From positions 1-46,311 of the forward strand of contig SVRT01000018.1 in NCBI GenBank assembly GCA_015064685.1: 46,311 nucleotides of DNA, written 5' to 3'. The position numbers and the translations under genes are program-made. This document shows, one piece after another, positions 8,459 through 17,618 of this stretch (positions are counted from its first letter, which is position 1; each line of letters starts with the position of its first letter). Origin of the DNA: Oscillospiraceae bacterium. GTDB taxonomy: Bacteria; Bacillota; Clostridia; Oscillospirales; CAG-272. The notes below the pieces were generated by a model. The model was not told the origin of the DNA and made no database searches. It saw only the letters and a list, made by a program, of their open reading frames with translations.

Positions 8459-8883
8459 AAATTTTGATTTGTCGGTGAGGACGGGGGAAGCGCGTGGGGG
8501 GGCTTTTCCAGGGAAAAAAGCCCCCCACACCCCCAAAACCCCAAAGTATATTTTATACAAGTTAAGACGGTTTATCAATCTACACCGTGTCGCATCTACA
8601 TAGCCCCACTGCTATCGTGTTGCAAGTGTATTTAAAATCGTTTGAAAGGCTTTCTTTAACATAGTTTTTCTTTATGGTTAAAGGTTTTTTATCGGCTGGG
8701 TTTAACACCCTATCAATACAAAAACGTCAGTGAGGGATTTTTTTAGCCGCTTGCGGCGAAAAATCCTACGCCACCCTAAAAGGACCCAATATAAGGGAAG
8801 TTTTTGCGGAGCTTTTTTCAAAAAGCGACCCGCCGGAGGCACGCGTCCCCGCATCCCCCCGCATCCCGATAAACCCCAATTTA
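8459..8883 (+). repeat. Cassette element C (type I), complete
   Basis: A 425 bp element. Its ends are AAATTTTGATTTGTCGG (8459-8475) and CCGATAAACCCCAATTT (8867-8883). It is nearly identical to the reverse complement of 1625-2047, and its right part matches 1-160. It contains no recognisable gene. It fills the gap between the serine dehydratase terminator and the end of the pnuC-like gene. Confidence 0.88.
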
Positions 8884-8924
8884 TTGAAAAGAAGAGAGCC
8901 CTGCTGCTCTCTTCTGAAGATTGT

Positions 8925-9596
8925 TCACTTCACCAATTTTGCTTTCTTCATTCTAACCATTGCCGCAATCAAACATATACCGCTGTATACGGTGTAGATC
9001 ACGTAGGTTATGTTGGATATGTCGGACATAAAGATCATAGTATGCGTTGTAAGCGATATACAAACGCTCACAAGGTTGAGCGGCGCGTACTCTGAAAAGC
9101 GGAGCATACTGAGCACGGTTATTACTATACCGAGCAGTGTTCCCGTAACGTCAAGAATGCTTTGGGTAGCACCGGGGAGCGAGCTTACCGTGAAATAGAC
9201 CAACGGCCAGATAACCGCAAATCCCAGAAGAACGAGCCCTCGCACACCCCAACTCATTTTTCTAAGCTCTGTCACACCGTCTTTCGTCTTCCTTTTCCAA
9301 TTGATAAAGGTTATGATCTGAAGAGGAAATGAGCTGACGAAGGCATATATGGCGCTAGCATATAGACCCATAAGAGCATACGAGATCGCGTATAGTATAG
9401 AGTTGAGACCGCCGAGTAAAAAAGCGTATCTGCTGACTCGCGACTGCAAGAGCATAACGACAAGCGAGATAAAAAGCGGAAGCGCCTTTAAAGGGTGCTG
9501 CTTGAAAATTATCGCGGTAGAGAGAACTGCACAAAACGTGACGGCGGCACAGATAAACACAAAAAGATTATCCCTTATATATTTTTTCTTATCCAA
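8925..9596 (-). CDS. PnuC-like nicotinamide riboside/NMN transporter
   Basis: A 223-residue membrane protein with seven or eight hydrophobic segments. The middle part, with YALMGLYASAIYAFVSSFP and IITFINWKRK, and the C-terminal NITYVIYTVYSGI resemble Clostridia proteins of the PnuC family, which take up vitamin B3 nucleosides. The start is TTG at 9594-9596, preceded by AGGAGA at 8 bases; the nearby ATG is out of frame. A sigma-A promoter lies at 9632-9660. No NAD riboswitch was recognised upstream. Substrate specificity is inferred from family resemblance only. Confidence 0.7.
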   Translation of the reverse strand: MDKKKYIRDNLFVFICAAVTFCAVLSTAIIFKQHPLKALPLFISLVVMLLQSRVSRYAFLLGGLNSILYAISYALMGLYASAIYAFVSSFPLQIITFINWKRKTKDGVTELRKMSWGVRGLVLLGFAVIWPLVYFTVSSLPGATQSILDVTGTLLGIVITVLSMLRFSEYAPLNLVSVCISLTTHTMIFMSDISNITYVIYTVYSGICLIAAMVRMKKAKLVK

Positions 9597-9631
9597 GATA
9601 CATATCTCCTAAATTATTTCTGACATTTGTG

Positions 9632-9660
9632 ATTATATCACAATCCGCATATCAAATCAA
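9632..9660 (-). promoter_or_regulatory. Sigma-A promoter of the pnuC-like gene
   Basis: On the minus strand TTGATT (9655-9660) and TATAAT (9632-9637) are separated by 17 bases. Confidence 0.7.
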
Positions 9661-9669
9661 TATAAGTAT

Positions 9670-9703
9670 GGGACACCTTTTTTTGCAAGGTGTCCCAATT
9701 TTT
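9670..9703. terminator. Hairpin downstream of degV
   Basis: GGGACACCTT (9670-9679) pairs with AAGGTGTCCC (9687-9696). The T-rich run (ATTTTTTATT) is on the plus-strand side, while the gene that ends here is on the minus strand. It may therefore be a weak or non-canonical terminator for degV. Confidence 0.5.
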
Positions 9704-9706
9704 TAT

Positions 9707-10545
9707 TTATTTCTTGAAAAAAGCGATTGCGATCGCCCCGGGGCCTGCATGTGTTCCGACGACACTGCCAACAATTGCAGTTTCTATCGGCTCTGAATTG
9801 CCCTCCCAGAGGTGTTTAGCCTCCTCCATGTATCCCTGAATAGCAGAATCGTCGGTTCCCGTATATCCAAGGAGCCAGGGCTTATTGAAGTTTATTCCGA
9901 CGCGCTCAACCTCCTTGATCAGATACCCGTTGGCGTGCTTTGTGCCGCGAGCCTTTCCGAGAATGGAGATCTCACCGTCTTTCACTGTAATAATGGGCTT
10001 TAGGGAAAGCAAGCTTCCCGCAAAAGCCGCCGTTGCAGATATTCTTCCGCCCCTTTTCAAGTATTCAAGAGTGTCAAACATCGCGATGATCTTAACGTTT
10101 TCGCGCTCGACATTCAGGCGCTTGACGATTCCTCGCGCGTTAAGTCCTGCGCGTGCAAGCTCCACTGCAAATTCAGCAAGAATTCCGGCGCCGATGCTTA
10201 CAGACTGACTGTCAACGACGAAAACCTTGTCCTTGTATTCCTCCGCCGCGATCATCGCGCTGTTATACGTTCCCGACAGCTTTGATGAGAGGGTAATAAC
10301 CACAAGCTCGCTTGCGTCGCGGGTTTCCTCGGCAAACACTCTCTCAAAATCCGAATAATTCGCCTGACTTGTGGAGGGCATAACGTCACTTGTAACAAGC
10401 TTTTCGTAAAACTCCATTGCACCAAGCTCAACTCTGTCCAAGTACTGCTCGTTTCCGAAACGAACGGTCAGGGGAACTATCTTTATTCTTTCTCTGTAAC
10501 TGTCAGCCAGATCACGGTGGAGTCAACAATTACCTTTACGCTCAT
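9707..10545 (-). pseudogene. DegV family fatty-acid-binding protein, frameshifted
   Basis: DegV/FakB proteins bind a fatty acid and present it to the kinase FakA. The frame to the left of 10500 encodes DegV from IKIVPLTVRFGNEQYLD through SELVVITLSSKLSGTYNS, VVDSQSVSIGAG, LEYLKRGGRI and the C-terminal VGTHAGPGAIAIAFF. The first 11 codons (MSVKVIVDSTV) are in another frame and run into a TAA. The match to the family's DSTADL motif breaks at 10514-10515, where ACC-G-T-GAT should read ACC-GCT-GAT. One missing base explains it: the span is 839 bases, and 840 would give 279 residues, the normal DegV length. The start overlaps the stop of marR (ATGA). It is either a real recent mutation or a base lost in sequencing. 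Confidence 0.8.
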
Positions 10546-11027
10546 TCCTTCTCCTTTTCAACGCTTTCCTGCAAGCCATCAAGACTGATTTTTTTCAGAT
10601 TTGCCGCAATATGAGTAAGACAGTCGTAGAAAATTTTTCTGTCCTCGTCCGAAATGTCTCCGCCTGCCAGCAAAACCGCGGATATCGCCTTTCTCTGAAC
10701 GAATTCGGATATTTCTCTTCCTTTGTCGGTCAGGACCAGCCTTGCTCGGTAGAAATTCTCGTTATTCGTCTTTCTCGTAATAAGACCGTTTTCTTCCATT
10801 TCAGCAACGATACGGGATATGCCCGCCTTGTCTCTGTCGCAAAGCTCACTGAGTCTTGCAGAGGTCAAGCCCTCGGGAAATCGGGACATCACTGCAAGAT
10901 ACAAAGCGTAAGAGGCGCGAAAGCCGTATTTTTCCATCTCGTCGCGCTCTATCTTCAGCACGTATCTGTAAATTCCGTTTATCGAGTATGTAAACTGCTC
11001 AAAGCGTTCTATCATTGAATTATCCAT
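10542..11027 (-). CDS. MarR family transcriptional regulator
   Basis: A 161-residue winged-helix DNA-binding protein. The helix-turn-helix (about residues 50-80) reads GLTSARLSELCDRDKAGISRIV, followed by the wing EENGLITRKTNNENFYRARLVLTDKG typical of MarR. MarR dimers bind palindromes near promoters and release them on ligand binding. The start at 11027 (MDNSMIERF) follows GGGAGC by 6 bases. It is followed by degV with a 4-base overlap, so the two form an operon. Two identical palindromic operators flank its promoter, which implies autoregulation. The link to a DegV protein suggests fatty-acid or envelope-lipid sensing, but that is inference. Confidence 0.9.
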   Translation of the reverse strand: MDNSMIERFEQFTYSINGIYRYVLKIERDEMEKYGFRASYALYLAVMSRFPEGLTSARLSELCDRDKAGISRIVAEMEENGLITRKTNNENFYRARLVLTDKGREISEFVQRKAISAVLLAGGDISDEDRKIFYDCLTHIAANLKKISLDGLQESVEKEKE

Positions 11028-11049
11028 AAAAAGCTCCCTTGAAAAAATA

Positions 11050-11063
11050 GTTGACAAATCAAC
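11050..11063 (-). promoter_or_regulatory. MarR operator, downstream site
   Basis: GTTGACAAATCAAC is a palindrome (GTTGA-CAAA-TCAAC) located between the marR -10 box and its start codon. It is the reverse complement of the second site at 11086-11099. Confidence 0.75.
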
Positions 11064-11069
11064 GTTTGT

Positions 11070-11098
11070 ATTATAGCACACAAAAGTTGATTTGTCAA
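11070..11098 (-). promoter_or_regulatory. Sigma-A promoter of marR-degV
   Basis: On the minus strand TTGACA (11093-11098) and TATAAT (11070-11075) are separated by 17 bases. The -35 box is inside the upstream operator. Confidence 0.85.
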
Positions 11099-11099
11099 C
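11086..11099 (-). promoter_or_regulatory. MarR operator, upstream site over the -35 box
   Basis: GTTGATTTGTCAAC covers the -35 hexamer. Its centre is 36 bases from that of the other site. Confidence 0.75.
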
Positions 11100-11132
11100 A
11101 TCTTTTTTTATATTTTTTCATTGGGTGGGAAA

Positions 11133-13700
11133 TTATTCCTCGATACCCTTGGTGAGAAGCTGGAAACGCTTTGCGGCGTCTGCGTGTCCCATGCCCGCGG
11201 CGAGTCTGTAATAATAGATAGCCTCACGCTTATTCTTCACACCGGTGCCCGAGCCCTCCTCACAGCAAAGGCCGTAACTGTAAGCGGCATTTCCATTACC
11301 CTTATCAGCAGCGATCTTAAGCCATTTTGCCGCCTCGAAGTCGTTCTCATGAACTCCAACTCCGTGGCGCAGGCACCAACCGTAGCTATAGCAAGCGTCG
11401 ATCTGACCGATCTGAGCAGCAAAGCGGTAGCATCTTGCGGCAGCCGCCTCGTTTTTCTTCAGCGAGGTTTTTCCGTCAAAGAAGGTATCTCCAAGCTTAT
11501 TGAGTGCATCTCCGAGCGTCTCTTTTGTCTGAGTCGCATCGATCTCTTCCGTCTTGGCATCCGCAACAAAGTCGGGGCTGTTATAATACTGTGCAAGATC
11601 TCCGCCTACGGCATAGATTCTGGTGATCTCGTACTGAGCGGGTATATGTCCCATAGAAGCGGAAAGGGCAACGTACTCGAACGCTTTGGCATAACTTGCA
11701 ATACTGTCGCCCCTACGCGCGACAAGCATACCCAGCTTATATTGGGCCTCGATCTTTGATTCTGTATAGAGCTTAAGCCCCTCAGCAAATCTATCCGGGA
11801 AATCGTACGCAGACATCTGCGGCTCTTTATCGGAATTAACGACCTTGAGAAACCAGCCCTCCGCGTCGTCATAATTCTGCTTTACTCCTTTGCCCTCGTC
11901 GGCAAATCTACCGATCATCAGCATAGCGGGAACGTAGCTTCTTCTTGCGGCACGCAATATGTAAGGTCTGGCGGCGGCATATTCCGCTCTCATTCCAACA
12001 CCTTCGGTTATAGCGCGCCCCGCCTGGAACATCGCCTCGTCAACACCCGTTTCGGCGGCTTTTTTATAAAGAACGATAGCCTTAGAGGGATCTCTGTCTG
12101 TACCGATCCCCTTTTCATAGCACTGTGCCAAGGCAAGATAGAGGGGAACGAATTTTTCTCTGTCATCCTCCGTTCTGTCAGCCTTTTGCGCGGCACGGAT
12201 AAAACAATCCACGGCGGTTTTTGCGTCAGCGGCAGTACCCACGCCGAAATAATAACATTCGCCAAGCATATACGTAGCCTCGGCAGAGCCGAGTCCCGCG
12301 CCCGTTCTGAACCATTCAAACGCCTCATCGACGTCCTTTTCGGTACCAAATCCCTTAAGCTGACAAAGACCTATTCTGTATGCAGCATCCGCACGTGAGC
12401 CCGGGTCTGAGTCGTAAGCGCGGCAATAGTATTTGTACGCGCTTGTGCGATCCTTTACAGCTCCGAGCCCGTCGAAGAAGCAGTTTGCGACCTCATAATG
12501 AGCAGGGGCGTATCCGTTCTGCGCAGCTGACATAAAGAGCTTATATGCCTCGTCGTAATTTTTCTTTGTTCCTCTGCCTGAAACACATCTTTTACCCGCC
12601 TCGTATTTTGCGGGATCATAACCGAGAGCTGCGGCACGGTTGAAGCATTTGTACGCGGAATTGAAGTTCTGATCGACCGCGATTCCCTTGTCGTAGCAAA
12701 CTCCGAGCTTGAACAGCGCTATCGCATTTTTAGCCTTTGCCGCATTCTTGTAGCATGTGACCGCCTGCTCCGGATCAGCGAAGCAACCGTCACCGGTCTC
12801 GTAGATAATTCCCAATCTGCATTCCGCATTGGAGCTTCCAAGAGAAGCGGCTCGCTTGTAGGTCTCGATCGCCAATTCCTTATTCTGCTCGATTCCATGA
12901 CCGTAGAAATAGCATCCGCCGAGGTTATTTGCCGCCTCGGGATGACCAAGCTCACAGCCCTTCTCATATAGATTGAAAGCATATTCATAGTTTATTTCGC
13001 ATCCTATGCCATACTCGTAGCACATTCCGAGCGCGCAGATGCAATTCGGATTGAAGTCCTTGGCACCCTCAGTAAAGCACTCGACCGCCATCTGAGGATT
13101 TTTTTCACAGCCCAAGCCTTTTGCATAGCATATACCGAGATTGTAATGTCCCTCACCAAATCCAAGTGAAGCGGCATTCGAATAGCACTCGAACGCGAGC
13201 GCAGGATTGTATATAGCGCTTCTTTTGTCAGAGTAGAGCTGACCTAATAATATCCAGGAGAGAGCGTGTCCGCCCAAGCCGTTTTTCTTGAGCAGAGCAA
13301 TTCCGTGATTGATCCCTATTTCTCCTGACTCCATAAGCAAAACCGTCTCGTGATAAAGCGTGCTTCCGTCTTTTTTGCCATCGACAGCTGAGGACTTTCC
13401 TTCGCCTTCATTAAGACTGCTGAGATCCAGCTCATCCTGGTATCGGTCGAGTTCTTCCGCCTCATCCTCGCCGTCGGAGCCGAGAAGTGCGTCGTCGATC
13501 TTCAACTGCTCTGCGTAGTCATCGATTTCGTCAAAGCTTTCGCTTCGATCCGTCTCGCCGTCAACAGATCCCTCCGTAAGACAATCCGCGAAAGCGTCGT
13601 CGGATGGCTCCCGATCCTCGTCATCAGGGGCGATATCCTTAATGGCAAGAGTATTAAGACCAAGCTCGCTCTCAAGAATATCCTTTTCAAATTTATTCAT
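11133..13700 (-). CDS. Large Sel1-repeat (SLR) protein
   Basis: An 855-residue protein. The first 110 residues are strongly acidic and low in complexity. The rest is at least fifteen tandem Sel1-like repeats of about 36 residues, of the form A..CY..AA.LG...A.YNLG.CYA.G.G. Examples are GEGHYNLGICYAKGLGCEKN near residue 190 and AAYSYGLCCEEGSGTGVKNK near the end. Sel1 repeats form alpha-solenoids that bind other proteins. There is no signal peptide or membrane segment, so it is probably cytoplasmic. The ATG at 13700 follows GGAGG and begins 26 bases after the proB stop, so it probably shares the proB transcript. The partner is unknown. Confidence 0.9.
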   Translation of the reverse strand: MNKFEKDILESELGLNTLAIKDIAPDDEDREPSDDAFADCLTEGSVDGETDRSESFDEIDDYAEQLKIDDALLGSDGEDEAEELDRYQDELDLSSLNEGEGKSSAVDGKKDGSTLYHETVLLMESGEIGINHGIALLKKNGLGGHALSWILLGQLYSDKRSAIYNPALAFECYSNAASLGFGEGHYNLGICYAKGLGCEKNPQMAVECFTEGAKDFNPNCICALGMCYEYGIGCEINYEYAFNLYEKGCELGHPEAANNLGGCYFYGHGIEQNKELAIETYKRAASLGSSNAECRLGIIYETGDGCFADPEQAVTCYKNAAKAKNAIALFKLGVCYDKGIAVDQNFNSAYKCFNRAAALGYDPAKYEAGKRCVSGRGTKKNYDEAYKLFMSAAQNGYAPAHYEVANCFFDGLGAVKDRTSAYKYYCRAYDSDPGSRADAAYRIGLCQLKGFGTEKDVDEAFEWFRTGAGLGSAEATYMLGECYYFGVGTAADAKTAVDCFIRAAQKADRTEDDREKFVPLYLALAQCYEKGIGTDRDPSKAIVLYKKAAETGVDEAMFQAGRAITEGVGMRAEYAAARPYILRAARRSYVPAMLMIGRFADEGKGVKQNYDDAEGWFLKVVNSDKEPQMSAYDFPDRFAEGLKLYTESKIEAQYKLGMLVARRGDSIASYAKAFEYVALSASMGHIPAQYEITRIYAVGGDLAQYYNSPDFVADAKTEEIDATQTKETLGDALNKLGDTFFDGKTSLKKNEAAAARCYRFAAQIGQIDACYSYGWCLRHGVGVHENDFEAAKWLKIAADKGNGNAAYSYGLCCEEGSGTGVKNKREAIYYYRLAAGMGHADAAKRFQLLTKGIEE

Positions 13701-13726
13701 ATGGCAATAAGACCTCCTTCTTGCCG

Positions 13727-14527
13727 TCAATCTTCATTCTGCTTTTTCGCGGTGAAATATGTTCCGACGTGCTTGCCGTCGAGAAGCTCGTAGAGTATCT
13801 CGGGCTCGGCGCCGTTCATAATGAACATTGGAATTCCGTTTTCCGTGACCATCTTCGCGGCAGTCAGCTTTGCCTCCATACCGCCCGTGCCTCGCTCGGT
13901 ACCGGCTCCTCCGGCACATGATAGGATAGCGTCGATGTCCTCGACCCGCTCAATAAATTTCGCGTTGGGATTTTTTCTCGGGTCACTGTCGTAAAGACCG
14001 TCAATGTCCGAAAGATTTATAAGTATATCGGCGCGGCAAAGATTGGCAACGTGCGCCGAGAGAATATCGTTTCCTCCGAATTTGGTAAGCTCGTCGGTAG
14101 ATACCGCGTCGTTTTCGTTGACTATCGGCACGCATCCCATCCGAAGCAGCGTATTAAATGTATTTTCGGCTGCTACACGGCGAACGGGATTGTCCACGAC
14201 GTCGCGTGTCATAAGGATCTGGGCCACCTTGTGACCGTAGTCGGAGAAGAAACGGTCGTATATCTTCATAAGCTCGCTCTGACCGATAGAAGCCATAGCT
14301 TGCTTTTCCTCAAGGGAATAGGGGCGGTGTCCGAGCGCGGACTTGGCAATACCTGCACTGACCGCTCCCGATGAGACAAGCACAACCTCCTTGCCCGTGT
14401 TTTTAAGGTCGGAGAGCGTTTTTGCAAGCCTTTCGATTCTGCGCAGATCAAGCGCTCCGGTGGAGTGCGTAAGAGTAGATGATCCCACCTTGACGACTAT
14501 TCTCCTGCATTTTTGAAGAAGTCCCAT
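13727..14527 (-). CDS. proB: Glutamate 5-kinase (no PUA domain)
   Basis: A 266-residue enzyme that phosphorylates L-glutamate in the first step of proline synthesis. The amino-acid-kinase fold is clear: RRIVVKVGSSTLT at the N-terminus, VVLVSSGAVSAG (residues 49-60), IVNENDAVST for glutamate binding and GTGGMEAKLTAAK near residue 215. The C-terminal PUA domain found in E. coli ProB is missing, which is common in Firmicutes. The usual partner proA is not beside it; instead the Sel1-repeat gene follows. Confidence 0.94.
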   Translation of the reverse strand: MGLLQKCRRIVVKVGSSTLTHSTGALDLRRIERLAKTLSDLKNTGKEVVLVSSGAVSAGIAKSALGHRPYSLEEKQAMASIGQSELMKIYDRFFSDYGHKVAQILMTRDVVDNPVRRVAAENTFNTLLRMGCVPIVNENDAVSTDELTKFGGNDILSAHVANLCRADILINLSDIDGLYDSDPRKNPNAKFIERVEDIDAILSCAGGAGTERGTGGMEAKLTAAKMVTENGIPMFIMNGAEPEILYELLDGKHVGTYFTAKKQNED

Positions 14528-14710
14528 AAAAAAATCTCACTTTCGGGAAAAAAATTTGCAAAACCTCTTTAAATATTCGCGATTTTGTATTATAATAAAT
14601 AAGGGAATGTACTTTTTAATAGTATACAATCCATTATACAACAGATCATCCCCATTTTCAAGTGTATTTTGAAAATAATTACATCACATATATATCGGAG
14701 GAAGACAAAA

Positions 14711-15250
14711 ATGAAGCAGAAGTATACTCTTTCAATCGCAGACGTAGAGCTTAACGTCACAGTTGACGAGGCTCCCGAAACGGTAGAGTACATAGTAGGA
14801 GTTATCGACAGAAAGATGAGGGAGATATTGCTCAAGAGCAAGTATTGTCCCAAGACCCAGGCAGCGCTTCTTTGCGCGCTTGATCTTTGCGCGGATAAGG
14901 TAAAGGCTAAAGAAGAGATAGACGCGCTCCGCGACGAGATCGCTTCTCTTGAGGATCAGCTCAAGAAGGAGGACGAAAAGAACAGACGCGCAGAGTCGCT
15001 TACCGTTGCTCTTGAAAGAGAAAAGGCAAGACTTGAGATAGAGAACCTCAAGCTCCGCGCGGCAATTGAGGAGGCGCAGAAGACGGGAAGCGTGCCTACC
15101 GCAAAGGTTTCCGAGATCACCGCTGACGAGAGTGCCAAGGAGGAAGAGCCCGTAAAGGCAGAGCCCGAGCAGAAGGAAGCTCCCAAGAAGAATCCGAACA
15201 AGAGCCGTGTTGGATCTATGTTTGATCTTCTCACCTTCAGTGATATCTGA
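14711..15250 (+). CDS. zapA: Cell division protein ZapA, long form
   Basis: A 179-residue protein. Residues 1-85 match ZapA (KYTLSIADVELNVTVDEAPETVEYIVGVIDRKMREI), which bundles FtsZ filaments at the division ring. Residues 75-130 are a long charged coiled coil (EEIDALRDEIASLEDQLKK), and the tail is Glu/Lys/Pro-rich with a conserved-looking SRVGSMFDLLTFSDI end. The start at 14711 follows GGAGGA. It lies 11 bases before the U32 peptidase gene, an arrangement common in Clostridia. Confidence 0.88.
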   Translation: MKQKYTLSIADVELNVTVDEAPETVEYIVGVIDRKMREILLKSKYCPKTQAALLCALDLCADKVKAKEEIDALRDEIASLEDQLKKEDEKNRRAESLTVALEREKARLEIENLKLRAAIEEAQKTGSVPTAKVSEITADESAKEEEPVKAEPEQKEAPKKNPNKSRVGSMFDLLTFSDI

Positions 15251-15261
15251 GAGAATAGAAT

Positions 15262-17304
15262 ATGAATAGAAATTTGCCTGAACTTTTAAGCCCCGCAGGG
15301 TCGTTTGAAGCGTTAAAGGCAGCAATAGACGGAGGCGCTGACGCTATATATATGGGAGGCGCCTCCTTTAATGCACGAATAAACGCCAAGAACTTTGGCG
15401 AGGATGAGATGAGCGAGGCGATAAGGCTCGCGCACTCGTACGGAGTCAAGCTCTATCAGACCGTCAACACTATGGTGTACGACAGAGAAATGAGCGACCT
15501 TTTGCACGCCGCGGAAAGCTCCGCGAGAGCGGGGATAGATGCGTTCATCGTGTCGGACATAGGCGCGGCGGAGCTTTTGCGCTCCTATTTGCCCGAAATT
15601 CCGCTTCACGCAAGCACGCAGATGAGTATACATAATACGCTTGGTGCGCACGAGCTTGAGAAGCGTGGATTTGAGCGAGTCGTTCCCGCAAGAGAGCTCT
15701 CGCACGAAGATATATTAAGCCTTGTCAGAGGTACGTCGCTTGAGGTCGAGATATTCATTCACGGCGCTCTCTGCGTCAGCCATTCGGGACAGTGCCTCTT
15801 TTCTTCGCTCGTGGGCGGCAGAAGCGGCAACCGCGGTCTCTGCGCTCAGCCATGTCGTTTGCCTTACGCGTGTGAGGGACAGAGAGTGGGAGAGAGATAC
15901 CCTATGTCGCTCAAGGATCTCTCGCTCGCCGAGCATATAAGGGAAATAATTGACAGCGGTGTCGCATCACTCAAGATCGAGGGTAGAATGAAATCACCCG
16001 AGTACGTTCGCGGTGTCACGAGCGTGTGGAGAGAGCTGCTCGACGGCGGCAGAGATGCATCAAGAGCCGATATGCAACGGCTCGCGGACTTCTTCTCGCG
16101 CGGCGGATTTACCGATTCGTATTACAAAAGAGCGATCGGACGCGGAATGCTCGGTGTGAGAAGCGAGGAAGATAAGCAAGCCTCCCGCGAGGTAGAAAAA
16201 TTCAATAAAATAACGAGGAAAACACCCATAGATATGTCGGTGTACCTTGCCGAAGGCGAGCCTATAAGACTGACTCTCAAAAAAGGTGCAACGTCAGTCA
16301 CCGTCACGGGAGATATAGCGCAAAAGGCGATCAACGCGCCGCTTGGAGAGGACTCCCTGCGCAAAAATCTTTCAAAGCTCGGTGATACCCCCTTCACGCT
16401 TGGCAAACTCGAGTGCGAGATCAGGGGAGAATGTATATTGCCAATGTCTGCGATCAACTCGCTCAGACGTGACGGTGCGGAAAGACTCATATCCGCAATA
16501 ACAGATAAAAAAGAGCTTGTTGTCGGCAAAAAAGAGTTCAAAAAATGTCAAAGCTCCCCGAAGAACAGGCAGGTCGGAAGATTTTTCACATCCGATCAAA
16601 TAACCGACACGGCAGAGGATTTCTTTGACGTGATCACGCTTCCGCTTGAAAAATACGCGCTTGGAAACACAAAGTCAAACGGCTTTGTAATGCCCGTAGT
16701 GGTATTTGATTCCGAGGAGAAAAAGACAGCGGAGTTGCTCACCAATGCGGCAAAATACGACCCCGAATACGCGATAATCTCAAATCTCGGACAGATATCT
16801 CTTGTCAGAAAGTACCTTCCGAGCGTAAAAATGATCGCTGATTTCCGCTTCAATATAGGAAACTCGCAAAGCGCGGCATTTTTCGAGGAAATGGGCTTTG
16901 AAAGCTACGTAGCGTCTGCAGAGCTTACCATGCCGCAGCTTCGTGATCTCGAAGGAGCAAAGGCTGCGATCGTGTACGGTAGAGTGCCGCTTATGACTCT
17001 CGAAAAGTGCGTTATCAAGGAGCTGTACGGTGACAAACGCGCCTGCGAGATATGCGCGGAAAACAGAGCGGAAATGAAGGATCGCCGCGGCTTTATCTTC
17101 CCGATAATTCGCGAATCGGAGCATAGAAATATCGTCCTCAATAGCCTGCCAACGTGTATGTCGGATAGACAGGACGAGCTTGTCCGAGCTAAGATCACAG
17201 ACCGTCATTTTCTCTTCTATACCGAATCGGCAAAAGAGGTCGATTCCGTAATTGAAGCGCATAAGCGCTCAATTGCACTCGACGGCAAGGTCAGAAGAAT
17301 TTGA
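15262..17304 (+). CDS. U32 family peptidase / RNA hydroxylation enzyme
   Basis: A 680-residue protein. The N-terminal half is the U32 domain: LPELLSPAGSFEALKAAIDGGADAIYMGG, STQMSIHN and the family motif EIFIHGALCVSHSGQC (about residues 165-180), with the cysteine cluster GNRGLCAQPCRLPY. The C-terminal half contains a second TIM-barrel-like stretch with further cysteines (KRACEICAENR). Members characterised in E. coli (RlhA, TrhP) hydroxylate 23S rRNA or tRNA bases with an iron-sulphur cluster; others are called collagenases. The length fits the longer DUF3656-containing branch. It is cotranscribed with zapA. Its exact RNA substrate is not known. Confidence 0.85.
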   Translation: MNRNLPELLSPAGSFEALKAAIDGGADAIYMGGASFNARINAKNFGEDEMSEAIRLAHSYGVKLYQTVNTMVYDREMSDLLHAAESSARAGIDAFIVSDIGAAELLRSYLPEIPLHASTQMSIHNTLGAHELEKRGFERVVPARELSHEDILSLVRGTSLEVEIFIHGALCVSHSGQCLFSSLVGGRSGNRGLCAQPCRLPYACEGQRVGERYPMSLKDLSLAEHIREIIDSGVASLKIEGRMKSPEYVRGVTSVWRELLDGGRDASRADMQRLADFFSRGGFTDSYYKRAIGRGMLGVRSEEDKQASREVEKFNKITRKTPIDMSVYLAEGEPIRLTLKKGATSVTVTGDIAQKAINAPLGEDSLRKNLSKLGDTPFTLGKLECEIRGECILPMSAINSLRRDGAERLISAITDKKELVVGKKEFKKCQSSPKNRQVGRFFTSDQITDTAEDFFDVITLPLEKYALGNTKSNGFVMPVVVFDSEEKKTAELLTNAAKYDPEYAIISNLGQISLVRKYLPSVKMIADFRFNIGNSQSAAFFEEMGFESYVASAELTMPQLRDLEGAKAAIVYGRVPLMTLEKCVIKELYGDKRACEICAENRAEMKDRRGFIFPIIRESEHRNIVLNSLPTCMSDRQDELVRAKITDRHFLFYTESAKEVDSVIEAHKRSIALDGKVRRI

Positions 17305-17314
17305 TTGTTTTGAC

Positions 17315-17577
17315 AAATTGGGGTTTATCGGTGGGATAATAATTGCAAACCCATTTAAAAAGCTTCACGGCTATAAGTCAAACGACACCCAACAACCGTA
17401 GGGACCGACGTCCCCGGCGGTCCGCTTCGATACGATTGTTTCTTTTCAGCCATAAGGGTTTTGTAGGCGTTTGCTTTGCGGACCGCCGGGGACGTCGGTC
17501 CCTACGGCGCAAAGCGTACCGTGGAGTAAATTTATAGCCGTGAAATTCAATTTAAACAGTTCGACAAATCAAAATTT
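17315..17577. repeat. Cassette element D (type III interior)
   Basis: A 263 bp element bounded by AAATTGGGGTTTATCGG (17315-17331) and TCGACAAATCAAAATTT (17561-17577). The interior is a large inverted repeat: GTAGGGACCGACGTCCCCGG at about 17399 recurs reversed at about 17486-17511. It starts 11 bases after the U32 gene stop and ends beside the terminator of the converging gene. No reading frame. Confidence 0.85.
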
Positions 17578-17583
17578 GAAGTA

Positions 17584-17616
17584 TAAAACTCCCCTTGCAG
17601 TGCAAGGGGACTTTTA
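17584..17616. terminator. Bidirectional terminator
   Basis: CCCCTTGCA / TGCAAGGGG (17591-17599 with 17601-17609) has T-runs on both sides. It can serve the peptidoglycan-binding gene on the minus strand. Confidence 0.75.
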
Positions 17617-17618
17617 TT

